A stretch of 64,000 nucleotides of DNA from JAFGRR01 sp964563855 (GCA_964563855.1 CAZLYU010000009.1:12250-76249), one strand, 5' to 3'; counted from the stretch's first letter, positions 43,201-51,361 are shown. Notes: generated by a model not told the origin, from the letters alone. Made by a program: numbers and translations.

Positions 43201-43597
43201 GATCACCGTGGCGATCTCGAACTTCACGCCGAACCAGTGGTCCGGCTTGATCGATGTCGCGGTCGACAATATCAGCTACACGGGTGTGCCGTCGCTGGTG
43301 ACGTCGCCGGATTCGTTCACCGTAACCACGACGTTCGCTGATGAGGCGTCGACGTGGGGTACGGACGGCACGCTGACGGTCGACAACCTGCTGTTGGCGG
43401 TCGTGCCGAACTGCGAAACCGATCAGTCGTTCGATCTGCGCGACGTCGCCCGCGCCCAGCAGTGCATCGCTGGCGACGGTGTGATGGTCGCCGCCGACTG
43501 TGTCTGTGCGGATCTGGATGGTGATGGCGACGTTGATAGTGCTGACGACATTCCGGACGCTGCCGGAAGACTGCCGTCGGCGATCGTGTTGCCCTAG
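40295..43597 (+). CDS. Large secreted repeat protein with dockerin-like C-terminus
   Basis: 1100 residues. A signal peptide (WMVLPIALLAVTTTVTAQS) precedes repeated beta modules. Three copies (about residues 395-475, 670-760 and 910-1005) share R-(L/I)-ED-(A/P) start, a W-Q-S/T-IGG core, Y-x-V-V-x-AF and a closing G-x-(L/I)-x-(V/L)-DN(L/I) strand. Between them GGGWFAG/SAWFAG/TDWFSG elements recur. The C-terminus (about 1045-1090) has FDLRDVARAQQCIAGDG and DLDGDGDVDSADD, two dockerin/EF-hand-like loops. No catalytic residues are evident. It may be a surface carbohydrate-binding scaffold. GH16 follows on the same strand. Confidence 0.7.
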   Translation: MIASQGQRQRWMVLPIALLAVTTTVTAQSLDEDFNAATGSGGGAFFSGQGFFETLEWDSGITGESAFAGTDGNASFGSVSADGLTSGGVDGTGAGAIAVSGVLYDLINQMFESVTGTGGGEFLAGGAGPDTFNSVLNWDDGIENEAAFGGTFGGADLIGNMSARGLPSGGLTGGGAEVDVNNVALNGGGWFAGLQFDVSGFPGVASLANAGLELGEPGWLSFGNAFEFPALDDAFRPAPLSGDGIAKTFGSFPGPSGLFQDFPTQEGQMVTFSAFANTFPGDSIAGTTNSAQLRIEWRDGETVIQTDFEIVIDPNDPNFAEDVWFPGTVTGTAPAGATTVRVLLWFDQPNFDPGAVWWDEASLSVTGPGGLDLTQIDFSANVRGLIDGSETFGAIQMRLEDPAGGRLLTEVVADGSWQSIGGPLSGFTEADPNGTPMAGAFNENADSYRVVVAFSESTSWNTGGTIQLDNLVLTNDSPEGSAWFAGLFFDQLDLPILDPNAIQILDPNLVVLLGDVKGSAAAPYVLRLEAIDTRLAGIDDDYSGVLGDCGTGDPNSCNLLFRVGGTGPLVGPTSSANFDSGIEGEAAFSGTFGSVLPIGSAAGVTVSGLPAGGVDGGGSIEIAVAGISPSAGGGWFAGIDYPNQNLASGDLSTVTLSADVRGTPDPLFGGPLGLYELRIEDAEGDRLAFQVVANGAWQSIGGTLDTAMELAAADGGGDGVFDLDDDTYNVVIAFEGDPDPSDWVTGGVLEIDNLFLTGAEIEVELGQFVFNEAGNTDFETVGGFLSGADAITLDFEGSTGGLNVIDLENGVPAGLVPQNGEWDTGLANEGSFSGGGLVSANIETCASCGVGGGQAVRTVIEQSSTDWFSGFFFTDIALDLSAGAGDNLDALSGITLTAEFNADPNSAMPRGDVELRIEDAQTDTIFIQLQATGGWQTIGGSINATDWARGFADPGQQNGVFDYNQETYTITVAISNFTPNQWSGLIDVAVDNISYTGVPSLVTSPDSFTVTTTFADEASTWGTDGTLTVDNLLLAVVPNCETDQSFDLRDVARAQQCIAGDGVMVAADCVCADLDGDGDVDSADDIPDAAGRLPSAIVLP

Positions 43598-43614
43598 TCA
43601 GTAGACTGGAAGTA

Positions 43615-43652
43615 GGGCGGTGTAGGTGAGCAACGCCTGCACCGCCCGCTTT
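43615..43652 (+). terminator. Hairpin terminator after the repeat protein
   Basis: A 12-bp stem (GGGCGGTGTAGG with CCTGCACCGCCC, one G-T pair) and a 9-base loop, followed by GCTTTC. It lies 17 bases after the stop. The T tract is short. Confidence 0.55.
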
Positions 43653-43679
43653 CGTCTATGGGTTTGATAACTTACTCGC

Positions 43680-43685
43680 TATACT
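43680..43685 (+). promoter_or_regulatory. -10-like element before the GH16 gene
   Basis: TATACT, 33 bases before the GH16 ATG and downstream of the preceding hairpin. No good -35 is found at 16-18 bases, so activation by a factor may be needed. Confidence 0.35.
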
Positions 43686-43717
43686 GCAGTCGCCAGCTTG
43701 AATGAGGGAAATCGGTG

Positions 43718-45196
43718 ATGTTTGCTTTGCATTGGCGTCGTACGTGGATGCTTGGTGTGGTCTTGCTGAGCTCCGCTGCGTGCTCTACCGCGCAGCCGCA
43801 ACTGGTCTGGTCCGACGAGTTTGACGGCACGGCGCTGAACACGTCCAACTGGGAGTACATGTTCGGCGACGGCTGCCAGTTTGGTCCGAATTTGTGTGGT
43901 TGGGGCAACCAGGAGTTGCAGTGGTACACATCGCGGCCTGAGAACGTCGCGGTCGAAGACGGGCTGCTGAAGATCACAGCGCGGCAAGACTTCTGGCAAG
44001 GCCGCGAGTTCACGTCGGCTCGCATCCGCACACTCAACAAAGCCGACTTTCGGTACGGCCGTCTGGAGGCGCGCATCAAGCTGCCGCGCGGGCAGGGCGT
44101 CTGGCCCGCCTTTTGGATGCTGCCCACGAACAGCCCCTACGGCGACTGGCCGCGCAGCGGTGAGATCGACATCATGGAGGCGATCAATAACGACAACGTC
44201 GTTCACGGCACGATCCACTTCGGCGATCCGAAAGACGACTCGGGCGGTAGTCTGACGCCGGCGGTGAACATCTCAGAGACGTTCAACATCTACGCGGTTG
44301 AGTGGGAGCCGGACGAGATTCGCTGGTACTTCAACAACCAGCTTTATCACGTAGCGACCAGCGCCGAGTGGTATTCATCGAGCACGGGCAACCCACAAGC
44401 GCCCTTCAATCAAGATTTCCACTTTCTGCTGAACATCGCGGTCGGCGGGCGCTGGCCGGGCGATCCCGATCAGACAACCGTCTTTCCGCAGCAGATGCAG
44501 GTCGACTGGGTGCGGGTCTACAACCTGTGCCCGACGTGTCCGTTCCATGGCGCCCCGCTGCCGATTCCCGGTCGCGTCGAGATGGAGAATTTCGACAACG
44601 GCGGACAGAACGTGAGCTACAACGACGCAGATGCGATCAACCGCGGCGGGAGCTATCGTGACGAAGGCGTCGACATCCAGGTGTCGACCGAAGGCGGTCA
44701 CAACGTGGGCTTCATCGAGCCGAGCGAATGGATCGACTACTCGGTGGTTGTGAACGAGGCGTCGCTCTACAAGGTGCAGCCGCGCGTCGCGTCTGACGGC
44801 GCTGGCGGACTGTTCCGTTTGGAACTCAACGGCGCGCCGCTGGGTGATCCGTTCACCGCGCCGCCCACCGGTGGCTGGCAGACGTGGACCACGCTCAATC
44901 AGCGGATCTCGCTGCCCCTCGGCCAGCATGAGTTGCGCTGGGCGAACAGCGAGCAGACCGGCGGTTACAACATCAACTACATCGATTTCTACCTCGCTGC
45001 GGATGTCGACGAAGACTTCGATGTCGACTTTGCCGACCTGCTGCCCGTTCTGTTTTGCATGGCCGGCCCCGACGTGTTCACGCCCGGCGTCCCCGGGTGC
45101 GTCGGAGCGCTCTTCGCCGACGCCGACCTCGACCTCGACGGCGACTCCGATCTGCTCGACGCCAGCGAAGTCCAGCGGGCGTACACGGGTTCGTGA
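43718..45196 (+). CDS. GH16 endo-beta-1,3-glucanase (laminarinase) with CBM6 and dockerin-like tail
   Basis: 492 residues from ATG 43718 (GAGGGAA upstream). An exported leader (WMLGVVLLSSAACSTAQ; a Cys near 22 leaves lipidation possible) precedes a GH16 domain (about 28-275): LVWSDEFDG, FRYGRLEARIKLPRGQGVWPAFWML, SGEIDIMEA (both catalytic Glu present) and HFLLNIAVGGRWPG. A CBM6-type module (about 285-425: RVEMENFDNGG, IEPSEWIDYSVVV, INYIDFYLA) follows. The tail DVDEDFDVDFADL...DLDLDGDSDLLDA is dockerin-like. The EIDIME form and the CBM6 point to beta-1,3- or mixed-linked glucan. It is secreted. Confidence 0.88.
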   Translation: MFALHWRRTWMLGVVLLSSAACSTAQPQLVWSDEFDGTALNTSNWEYMFGDGCQFGPNLCGWGNQELQWYTSRPENVAVEDGLLKITARQDFWQGREFTSARIRTLNKADFRYGRLEARIKLPRGQGVWPAFWMLPTNSPYGDWPRSGEIDIMEAINNDNVVHGTIHFGDPKDDSGGSLTPAVNISETFNIYAVEWEPDEIRWYFNNQLYHVATSAEWYSSSTGNPQAPFNQDFHFLLNIAVGGRWPGDPDQTTVFPQQMQVDWVRVYNLCPTCPFHGAPLPIPGRVEMENFDNGGQNVSYNDADAINRGGSYRDEGVDIQVSTEGGHNVGFIEPSEWIDYSVVVNEASLYKVQPRVASDGAGGLFRLELNGAPLGDPFTAPPTGGWQTWTTLNQRISLPLGQHELRWANSEQTGGYNINYIDFYLAADVDEDFDVDFADLLPVLFCMAGPDVFTPGVPGCVGALFADADLDLDGDSDLLDASEVQRAYTGS

Positions 45197-45299
45197 TCAG
45201 CCGCACTGCGATAGACCTGCAATCATCACTCTCACCCCAGACGGCGGGGCGCCGCGCGCCCCCCCCCCCCGCGGACTAGGGCCGTCCGGGCGCGTGTGG

Positions 45300-45309
45300 N
45301 NNNNNNNNN
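45300..45309. other. Assembly gap (10 N)
   Basis: Ten N bases. The left flank carries a long C run (about 45259-45271) and the right flank a CT-rich tract and another C run, ending at the GH3 gene's GGAGG. These homopolymers look like unresolved sequence, so the true gap size and the GH3 promoter are unknown. Confidence 0.9.
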
Positions 45310-45384
45310 TCTTTCTCTCCTCCCTTCCTCTCCTGTCCGTTCCCGGCCCCCCCGCCCCCCCCCCCCACGCCGGAGGACTAGCGC

Positions 45385-47898
45385 ATGCCGTCTCGATTGC
45401 CGTACATGGCCACGTGTCTCGTGGCAAGCTTGGGAGCAGCCGCCGTGTTCGCGAATTCCAACGACGTGAATTCGGATGTGGAAGTCCGCATCAAGCAGCT
45501 CTGCGATGCGATGACCCTCGAAGAGAAGGTCAGGCTGCTCTACGGCGCAACCTACATGGATCTGCACGCGATCGAGCGACTCGACATCCCGCCGCTCGCG
45601 CTCGCCGACGGACCGCTGGGTATTCGGTGGGGCGTCTCCACCGCCTTCCCGGCTTCGCTCGCCCTCGGCGCCACGTGGGATCTGGATCTCGCGCACCGCT
45701 TCGGCGTCGCGATCGGCCACGAGTATCGCAACCAGGGACGACGCATGTGGCTCGGCCCGTGCGTCGGACTGGTGCGCGTACCGCACGGCGGGCGAAACTT
45801 CGAAAGCTTCGGCGAAGATACGCACCTGAACAGCCGCTTCGCCGTAGCCACGATTGAAGGCGCGCAGTCGCAAGACCTCATCGCCTGCGTCAAGCATTAC
45901 GCTTGCAACAATCAAGACTACGAACGCTTTACGATCGACATTCAAGTCGACGAGCGCACGCTGCACGAACTCTACCTGCCGGTCTTCAAGGCGGCGGTGC
46001 AGGAGGCGGGCGTGTGGTCGGTCATGTCGGCGTACAACCAGGTCAATGGGCACTACTGCACCGCCAGCAACTATCTGCAGAACGAAGTGCTCAAAGCGCG
46101 TTGGGGGTTTCGCGGCTTCGTCGTCAGCGACTGGGGCGCTGTGCACGACACGGTCGGTCCGGCCAACGCCGGGCTCGATCTGGAGATGGACCTCGAGCAA
46201 CCCGTCGGAAAATACTGGGGGCACGGCAAACTGCTGGAGGCGGTCAAAGCTGGCGACGTGACCGAATCCACAATCGACGACAAGGTGCAGCGCATCCTTC
46301 GAGCGATGGCGAGCGTCGGCGCGCTTGACGATCAGTGGGAGCCACAGCGGCGCAAACTGCCCGCCAGCCGCACGCTTGCCCGCGAAATCGCGCGTGACGG
46401 CATCGTGTTGCTCAAGAACGAACGCGACCTCCTGCCGCTCGACGCCAATCAACAGCAAACCATCGCGGTCATCGGGCCCAACCATCTCGAAGGGCGCACC
46501 GGCGGCGGCGGCAGCTCGCGCGTGACGCCGCCATACGCGATCGGTCCGCTTGAGGGCCTACGCGAAGCCGCGTCCGACCGCGTCAAGTTCGCCGCCATGC
46601 ACGGTGTGATGCCGGCGGGCGAGGCGCCGCCGGCGGTCGACGGCACGTGGCTCTCACCGCCGACTGGCGATGGAACGGGGCTGCGCGGCGAGTACTTCGC
46701 GAATCGCGAGCTGCAAGGCGAGCCGGTCCTCACGCGCCGCGACGCGATGGTCAACTTCCGCTGGAGCCACGAGTCGCCGGGGCCGGGCCTGCCCGGCGAC
46801 GGCTTCTCGGTGCGCTGGACCGGCTTCATCACGCCGCCGGCGACCGGCGAGTATTACGTCGGCGCGTCGAGCGACGACGGCGCCCGGCTCACGTTCGATG
46901 GCGAGCGCGTCATCGACGACTGGAGCGATCACGCCTTGCGACGCAACGAACGCAAGCTGCAACTGGAGGGCGGGCGACGCTACCCGATCGTGCTCGAGTA
47001 CTACGAGAACGGCGGGGAGGCTGCGGTCGTGCTTTCATGCCGTCCGGCGACCAACGATTTCGAAGCCGCCGTGGCCGCCGCGCGCGACGCTGACGCCGTG
47101 ATCCTGTGCGTCGGTCTCTCGGCCGCGGTCGAGGGCGAGGGCGGCGATCGCGAAAGCATGGATCTCGATGCGGAGCAGCAGCGCTTGCTCGAGGCGGTGA
47201 CGGCGGCCAACCAGAACACGATCGTGGTCATCATCGCCGGTTCGCAGGTCGGCATGACGCCGTGGGGTGACGATGCGGCGGCGGTGTTGCAGGCGTGGTA
47301 TCCGGGGCAGGAGGGCGGCCACGCGATTGCGGATCTGGTCTTTGGCAAGCACAGCCCGTCGGCGAAGCTGCCGATGACGTTCATCCGCAACTGGAAGGAT
47401 CATCCTTGCTACGGGCATTATCCGGGCAATGTGTACCGCGAAGGTCTCTTCATGGGCTATCGCCACTTCGACAAGCACGACGTCGAGCCGCTGTTCCCGT
47501 TCGGCTTCGGACTCAGCTACACGACGTTTGAGCTAAGCGACCTGCAGTGCAAAGTGACCGATGACGGCGGCGCCGAGGTGACGCTCCGCGTGCGCAATAC
47601 GGGCGAGCGGGCCGGCGCCGAGGTCGTGCAGTGCTACGTGCGGGATGTCGAGTCGAGCGTCGTTCAACCTGTGCAAGCGCTGAAGTCGTTCGCGAAGGTC
47701 ATGCTGCAGCCTGGCGAGCAACGGCAAGTGAAGCTGTCATTGCCGCCCACGGCGTTCGCGTTCTACGACGCGGAGCAAGACCAGTGGCGTGTCGAGCCGG
47801 GCGCGTTCGAGCTGCGGGTCGGTACGTCATCGCGCGACCTGCCGCTGCGCGAAGTGGTGAGTGTTGACGCCAACCGGCTCGCCGCGAACGCGCCATAG
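45385..47898 (+). CDS. GH3 beta-glucosidase with PA14 insert
   Basis: 837 residues from ATG 45385, with GGAGG upstream. A signal-like N-terminus (MATCLVASLGAAAVFANS) precedes the GH3 barrel: LALADGPLGIRW, GGRNFESFGED, CVKHYACNNQD and FVVSDWGAVH (nucleophile Asp). The second domain has IVLLKNERDLLPL and GEGGDRESMDLDAEQQRLL (acid/base Glu), interrupted by a PA14 domain (about 430-560: LRGEYFANRELQGEPV, SVRWTGFITPPATGEYYVGASSDDGARLTFDG). A fibronectin-III-like C-terminus (VRNTGERAGAEVVQCYV) closes it. PA14 usually shapes oligosaccharide binding. It should hydrolyse short beta-glucosides. The gap upstream prevents an operon call. Confidence 0.9.
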   Translation: MPSRLPYMATCLVASLGAAAVFANSNDVNSDVEVRIKQLCDAMTLEEKVRLLYGATYMDLHAIERLDIPPLALADGPLGIRWGVSTAFPASLALGATWDLDLAHRFGVAIGHEYRNQGRRMWLGPCVGLVRVPHGGRNFESFGEDTHLNSRFAVATIEGAQSQDLIACVKHYACNNQDYERFTIDIQVDERTLHELYLPVFKAAVQEAGVWSVMSAYNQVNGHYCTASNYLQNEVLKARWGFRGFVVSDWGAVHDTVGPANAGLDLEMDLEQPVGKYWGHGKLLEAVKAGDVTESTIDDKVQRILRAMASVGALDDQWEPQRRKLPASRTLAREIARDGIVLLKNERDLLPLDANQQQTIAVIGPNHLEGRTGGGGSSRVTPPYAIGPLEGLREAASDRVKFAAMHGVMPAGEAPPAVDGTWLSPPTGDGTGLRGEYFANRELQGEPVLTRRDAMVNFRWSHESPGPGLPGDGFSVRWTGFITPPATGEYYVGASSDDGARLTFDGERVIDDWSDHALRRNERKLQLEGGRRYPIVLEYYENGGEAAVVLSCRPATNDFEAAVAAARDADAVILCVGLSAAVEGEGGDRESMDLDAEQQRLLEAVTAANQNTIVVIIAGSQVGMTPWGDDAAAVLQAWYPGQEGGHAIADLVFGKHSPSAKLPMTFIRNWKDHPCYGHYPGNVYREGLFMGYRHFDKHDVEPLFPFGFGLSYTTFELSDLQCKVTDDGGAEVTLRVRNTGERAGAEVVQCYVRDVESSVVQPVQALKSFAKVMLQPGEQRQVKLSLPPTAFAFYDAEQDQWRVEPGAFELRVGTSSRDLPLREVVSVDANRLAANAP

Positions 47899-48144
47899 AT
47901 CTGCGGCGTCGCGCCGAATTGGCACGCTCGCGGGCTGGGTTCGTGCCGGCCCGTTCCCAATGCGACGACCGGTGGAGGCGGAACGCGATCGGACGTCAAC
48001 ATATGGCACTGTTCCTACGGTCCATGATCGCGCCGCGCGGGCCTTGTCCAATTGCGGCCCGTCAGGTACATTACGCGGCTCGTGATATATCTCTCGGTAT
48101 TGCGCCGAGGGGCGATCGCTGCCCTCGCCGGAGTGAACAGCATC
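47899..48144. other. Intergenic region before rpmI
   Basis: About 245 bases without a supportable gene. It holds the rpmI promoter candidate and a leader of about 65 bases. infC, normally placed before rpmI, is not here. Confidence 0.5.
48044..48072 (+). promoter_or_regulatory. rpmI-rplT promoter
   Basis: TTGTCC (48044-48049), a 17-base spacer and TACATT (48067-48072). Transcription would start near 48080, leaving about 65 bases of leader, where L20 autoregulation could act as in other bacteria; no L20-binding fold was confirmed. Confidence 0.55.
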
Positions 48145-48348
48145 ATGGCGGCCAAGAAGTTCAAGACCCACAAGGGCCTCAAGAAGCGGGTCCGCATCAC
48201 CGCGAGCGGCAAGATCAAGGTGAAGCGCGCCGGAAAGGGCCACTTGCTGAGCAATAAGTCCGGCGAACGCCTGCGTCGGATGGAGCGGCCGCTCTACATC
48301 GCTCCGCAGTTCGAGCGCAGCGTGAAGCGAGCCTTGGGCGCAGACTAG
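48145..48348 (+). CDS. rpmI: 50S ribosomal protein L35
   Basis: 67 residues from ATG 48145, with GGAGTG upstream. The sequence (KKFKTHKGLKKRVRITASGKIK, then GHLLSNKSGERLRRM) is typical bL35, about the usual 65 residues. rplT follows 30 bases later, so they are one operon. Confidence 0.95.
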   Translation: MAAKKFKTHKGLKKRVRITASGKIKVKRAGKGHLLSNKSGERLRRMERPLYIAPQFERSVKRALGAD

Positions 48349-48378
48349 CAGCAACCGACTCTCGATGGAGCTTTCACC

Positions 48379-48750
48379 ATGCCGCGCGTGAGAACCGGCG
48401 CCGCAACTCGTCACCGTCGCAAGCGCGTCTTGAAAGATGCGAGCGGCTACTGGGGAACGCGCAGCAAGCTGTTCAAGTCCGCCAAGCAGACGTCGATCAA
48501 GGCCGGTCAATACGCTTTCCGCGACCGTCGTCGCAAGAAGCGCGAATATCGCGCCCTGTTCATCACGCGCGTCTCGGCAGCGGCGGAAATGCGCGAGATG
48601 TCGTACAGCGTGTTCATGAATGGCTTGAAGAAGGCGAACATCTTTTTGAATCGCAAGATGCTGAGCGAAGTCGCCATCGCCGATCCCGACGCGTTCGACA
48701 AGCTGGTCGAGATCGCCCGCGAGCACGCGTCGCTGCCGGCGGTCGCCTAG
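48379..48750 (+). CDS. rplT: 50S ribosomal protein L20
   Basis: 123 residues. The start PRVRTGAATRHRRKRVLKDASGYWGTRSKLF, with FRDRRRKKREYRALFITRVSAAAE next, is standard bL20, an RNA-binding protein needed early in 50S assembly. In most bacteria it sits in infC-rpmI-rplT; here infC is missing from the cluster. The following hydrolase gene starts 25 bases downstream and may be read through. Confidence 0.95.
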   Translation: MPRVRTGAATRHRRKRVLKDASGYWGTRSKLFKSAKQTSIKAGQYAFRDRRRKKREYRALFITRVSAAAEMREMSYSVFMNGLKKANIFLNRKMLSEVAIADPDAFDKLVEIAREHASLPAVA

Positions 48751-48775
48751 CACCCGGGGCGCGGGGCGCAACCCA

Positions 48776-50026
48776 ATGACGCTAACGGAGCCGCACGACG
48801 CCCACGGTCGCGCGGCTCGTTTCGTTACGGCCGAAACCGCCGACGGGGCGAAGCTGATCCTGAAGCGCAAGCCGCGCCCCAACGGTCCACCCGTGCTGTT
48901 CCTGCATGGCATTTGCTCCAATGCCGACATGTGGGATCTGCCCCCGATTGCAACGCGCACATACACGTTCCGCAGCCTAGCCGACACGTTGTATGACGCG
49001 GGTTTTGACGTCTGGTTGCTTAACTTCCGCGGTCATGGCGCGCCGCACATGTACAGCGCTCCGCCGCCGCACCTCGACGATTGGACGCTCGATCACCTCG
49101 CACTGTGCGACGTGCCCGCAGCGGTCGACGTCGTGCGTCGCAGGACACAGCAGCGGCCGGTGGTGATCGCCGCCAGCCTTGGTGCGATGTCGCTCGCCGC
49201 ATATCTGCAAGGCGCCGACTTCGCTGCACCGCCTGGCGTTGGCGTCGTGGGCGAAGCGGCGGCGGCGAAGGCTCGGCAAGCGCAACTCGCCGCCGCCGCT
49301 TTCGTGGTGTTTCCCGCAGCGCTGCGCTGGCCGACGTCGTGCTATCGGCCAAACGGACGCTTCGATTGGCAGCCTTTCTGGCGCCAGTTGCGACGCTTCG
49401 ATGCTGGAAGCAATCCGCCCTTCGAGATCTTCGCGCGGTCGGCGTGGCTCGAAGCCCGGATCGCGGCTCGCGGGGCGTTGCGTTTCGACCGTTTGCAGCC
49501 GAGCGGTCGCGGGGAGGCGTTGCTGGCGAGATTGCCGCGACGGCTCGCCAACTGGTATCGCGACGCGGAAGTGGGTCTGGTTCAGGCCGGCATTCACATG
49601 CTGGGGGCTTTCGCGGGGCGCACGAATCATCAGGCCGAGATCGTGCTGCGCGGACGACGTTATGTGATTGATCACGCCAAGGCCGGCGTGCTGAGGCAGA
49701 CCGCCCGCTGCATTCGGCGTGGAGCGTTTGTCAGTGCGCACGGCGACCCGCCGTATGTCTACTCGGATCACTACGACCGCATCGCGCTGCCCAGCCTCGT
49801 GATTACCGGCGGCCGCGACCGCATCGCCAACGCCGATGTCGCGCGGACCGCCTTCTACGAACAAATCACCAGTCGCGACAAAGATCTCTGGCACTACCCG
49901 GAGCTTGCGCACGGCGAGATCCAGGCGACGCCCGCCGCCGTCGCAACGATCTACCCGCGGCTCCTGACCTGGGTGCGTCAGCACGCCGACGCGCCGCCGC
50001 AGGCTGCGGCCGCGCTCGTCACGTGA
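48776..50026 (+). CDS. Alpha/beta-hydrolase, lipase or PHA-synthase-like
   Basis: 416 residues. VLFLHGICSNADMWDLPP (oxyanion HG), FDVWLLNFRGHGAP and VVIAASLGAMSLAAYLQ (nucleophile elbow A-S-L-G-A, close to GxSxG) define the fold. LVITGGRDRIANADV carries the acid Asp, and the His is likely in YPELAHGEIQA. It is soluble with no signal peptide. Its last four bases overlap the glycosyltransferase start (GTGA), so the two are coupled. Substrate unknown. Confidence 0.75.
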   Translation: MTLTEPHDAHGRAARFVTAETADGAKLILKRKPRPNGPPVLFLHGICSNADMWDLPPIATRTYTFRSLADTLYDAGFDVWLLNFRGHGAPHMYSAPPPHLDDWTLDHLALCDVPAAVDVVRRRTQQRPVVIAASLGAMSLAAYLQGADFAAPPGVGVVGEAAAAKARQAQLAAAAFVVFPAALRWPTSCYRPNGRFDWQPFWRQLRRFDAGSNPPFEIFARSAWLEARIAARGALRFDRLQPSGRGEALLARLPRRLANWYRDAEVGLVQAGIHMLGAFAGRTNHQAEIVLRGRRYVIDHAKAGVLRQTARCIRRGAFVSAHGDPPYVYSDHYDRIALPSLVITGGRDRIANADVARTAFYEQITSRDKDLWHYPELAHGEIQATPAAVATIYPRLLTWVRQHADAPPQAAAALVT

Positions 50027-50952
50027 AGCCGCCCAACGTAATTGTGCATGGCGGGGCGCTGGGCGATCTGGTGCTGACGCTGTCGCTCGCGCTACGCTGG
50101 CCGGGTCGCGACCCAGGCGCTCCGCTGCGCGTCATCAGTCGCGTGGATCCCGGGCTGACCGGTCTGACGCATCCGCCGATTGAGTGGATCAGCAGCGACA
50201 CGGTCGGACTGCATGTGCTGTATGGCGGCGATGCGGCGCCGTCGCCGCGCTTACGCGCGTTGTTGACCGGCGCGCGTGCTCTCAGCGCGTTGGGATCGCC
50301 GGGCGAGCCGCCGCATGCGTCGCTTGCGCGGCTCGCGGAGCGTGTGTACAGCTTCGATCCTCGCGCAACCGCCGTCGATCGGCACATCACAGCGCAGTGG
50401 GCCGCGCGACTGGGCGTGACGCTCGCAGCCGCCAAGAGCCTTATGCCGACGCCGGAGTGTCGCATCGCCGGCGCGGCGCTCGCCGTCGAGCACGGCGCCG
50501 CCGACTCAGCCATTGTGCTGCATCCCGGCAGCGGCGGGATGCACAAGTGCTGGCCGGGTTTTCTATCGCTGGCCGATCAACTCGCTTGCCGCGACAGGCG
50601 GGTGCTCGTGCTGCTCGGACCGGCGGAGCAGGAGCGTTGGGGGGCTGACGCGATCGCCGGGTTTCGCGATCGACACACCACGCTCCTCAGCCCATCGCCG
50701 CACGATCTCGCGCTGATCCTCGCGACCGCCGCCGGCTATGTTGGAAACGACAGCGGCGTCACGCATTTGCGCGCGTTGCTGGGCGGGCCGACGGTGGCGG
50801 TGTTTGGCCCGACGACGGCGCGGGTGTGGCGTCCGATCGGACCGCGAACCAAGACGATCGCGGCCGATCCAACCAAAGCCGACTGGGCCCTCAGCCCAGC
50901 CAGCCTGGCGGATGATGCGCTTGCGGATCTCGGCGCGGGAAGCGCCGAATGA
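50023..50952 (+). CDS. Glycosyltransferase family 9 (heptosyltransferase-like)
   Basis: 309 residues from GTG 50023. VHGGALGDLVLTLSLALRW (N-terminal GDL), VLHPGSGGMHKCWP (GSG...K.W sugar-nucleotide-binding loop) and YVGNDSGVTHLRALLGGPTVAVFGPT are the ADP-heptose-LPS heptosyltransferase pattern. GT9 enzymes build inner-core lipopolysaccharide, consistent with a diderm envelope. It is translationally coupled to the hydrolase before it. Confidence 0.88.
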   Translation: MKPPNVIVHGGALGDLVLTLSLALRWPGRDPGAPLRVISRVDPGLTGLTHPPIEWISSDTVGLHVLYGGDAAPSPRLRALLTGARALSALGSPGEPPHASLARLAERVYSFDPRATAVDRHITAQWAARLGVTLAAAKSLMPTPECRIAGAALAVEHGAADSAIVLHPGSGGMHKCWPGFLSLADQLACRDRRVLVLLGPAEQERWGADAIAGFRDRHTTLLSPSPHDLALILATAAGYVGNDSGVTHLRALLGGPTVAVFGPTTARVWRPIGPRTKTIAADPTKADWALSPASLADDALADLGAGSAE

Positions 50953-51001
50953 CGCCCACGGCCGCGGTATGCAGCGCCGCGGTCGGCATCTCGGCCGCGC
51001 G

Positions 51002-51361
51002 TTAGTCGTCGATGGTGCGCGTGCGGGTGCGCTCGTAGCGCAATTCGCCGTCCGGCTCGACCGCCGCGTTCGGGTTGCGGCCTTCCCACGTACCGGCCTT
51101 CATGTCGTACCACTGCTTGCCGCTCACGATGTCGCTCGCCTCATAGAACCAGACGCGGGCGGCGTAGTAGTCGTCGTCATCCTCGTAGTACCACTGATCA
51201 CCGAGATCGAATTCCGGATCGCCGATCATCTTGCGAACGTCGTACTTCGTGTCGACGTCGACGGTGATCATCTCGTAGTTCTCGCGTTTGAACTTGCTCC
51301 CACAGCCAACCAGCGAGATGGTCAGTCCGGCGAGCAGCAGCATTCCCGTCGTGCGCGTCAT
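51002..51361 (-). CDS. Small lipoprotein, unknown
   Basis: 119 residues. MLLLAGLTISLVGC is a lipobox with Cys about residue 20. The mature part begins ENYEMITVDVDTKYDVRKMIGDPEF, reminiscent of the SmpA/BamE-type opening (threshold for a small alpha/beta fold), and then has many Tyr, Asp and Trp residues. I would not name it. It is divergent from metG. Confidence 0.65.
   Translation of the reverse strand: MTRTTGMLLLAGLTISLVGCGSKFKRENYEMITVDVDTKYDVRKMIGDPEFDLGDQWYYEDDDDYYAARVWFYEASDIVSGKQWYDMKAGTWEGRNPNAAVEPDGELRYERTRTRTIDD

Noticed and set aside
45232..46485. Minus-strand ORF reading through the N gap
   Set aside because: Contains undefined residues and is antisense to GH3.
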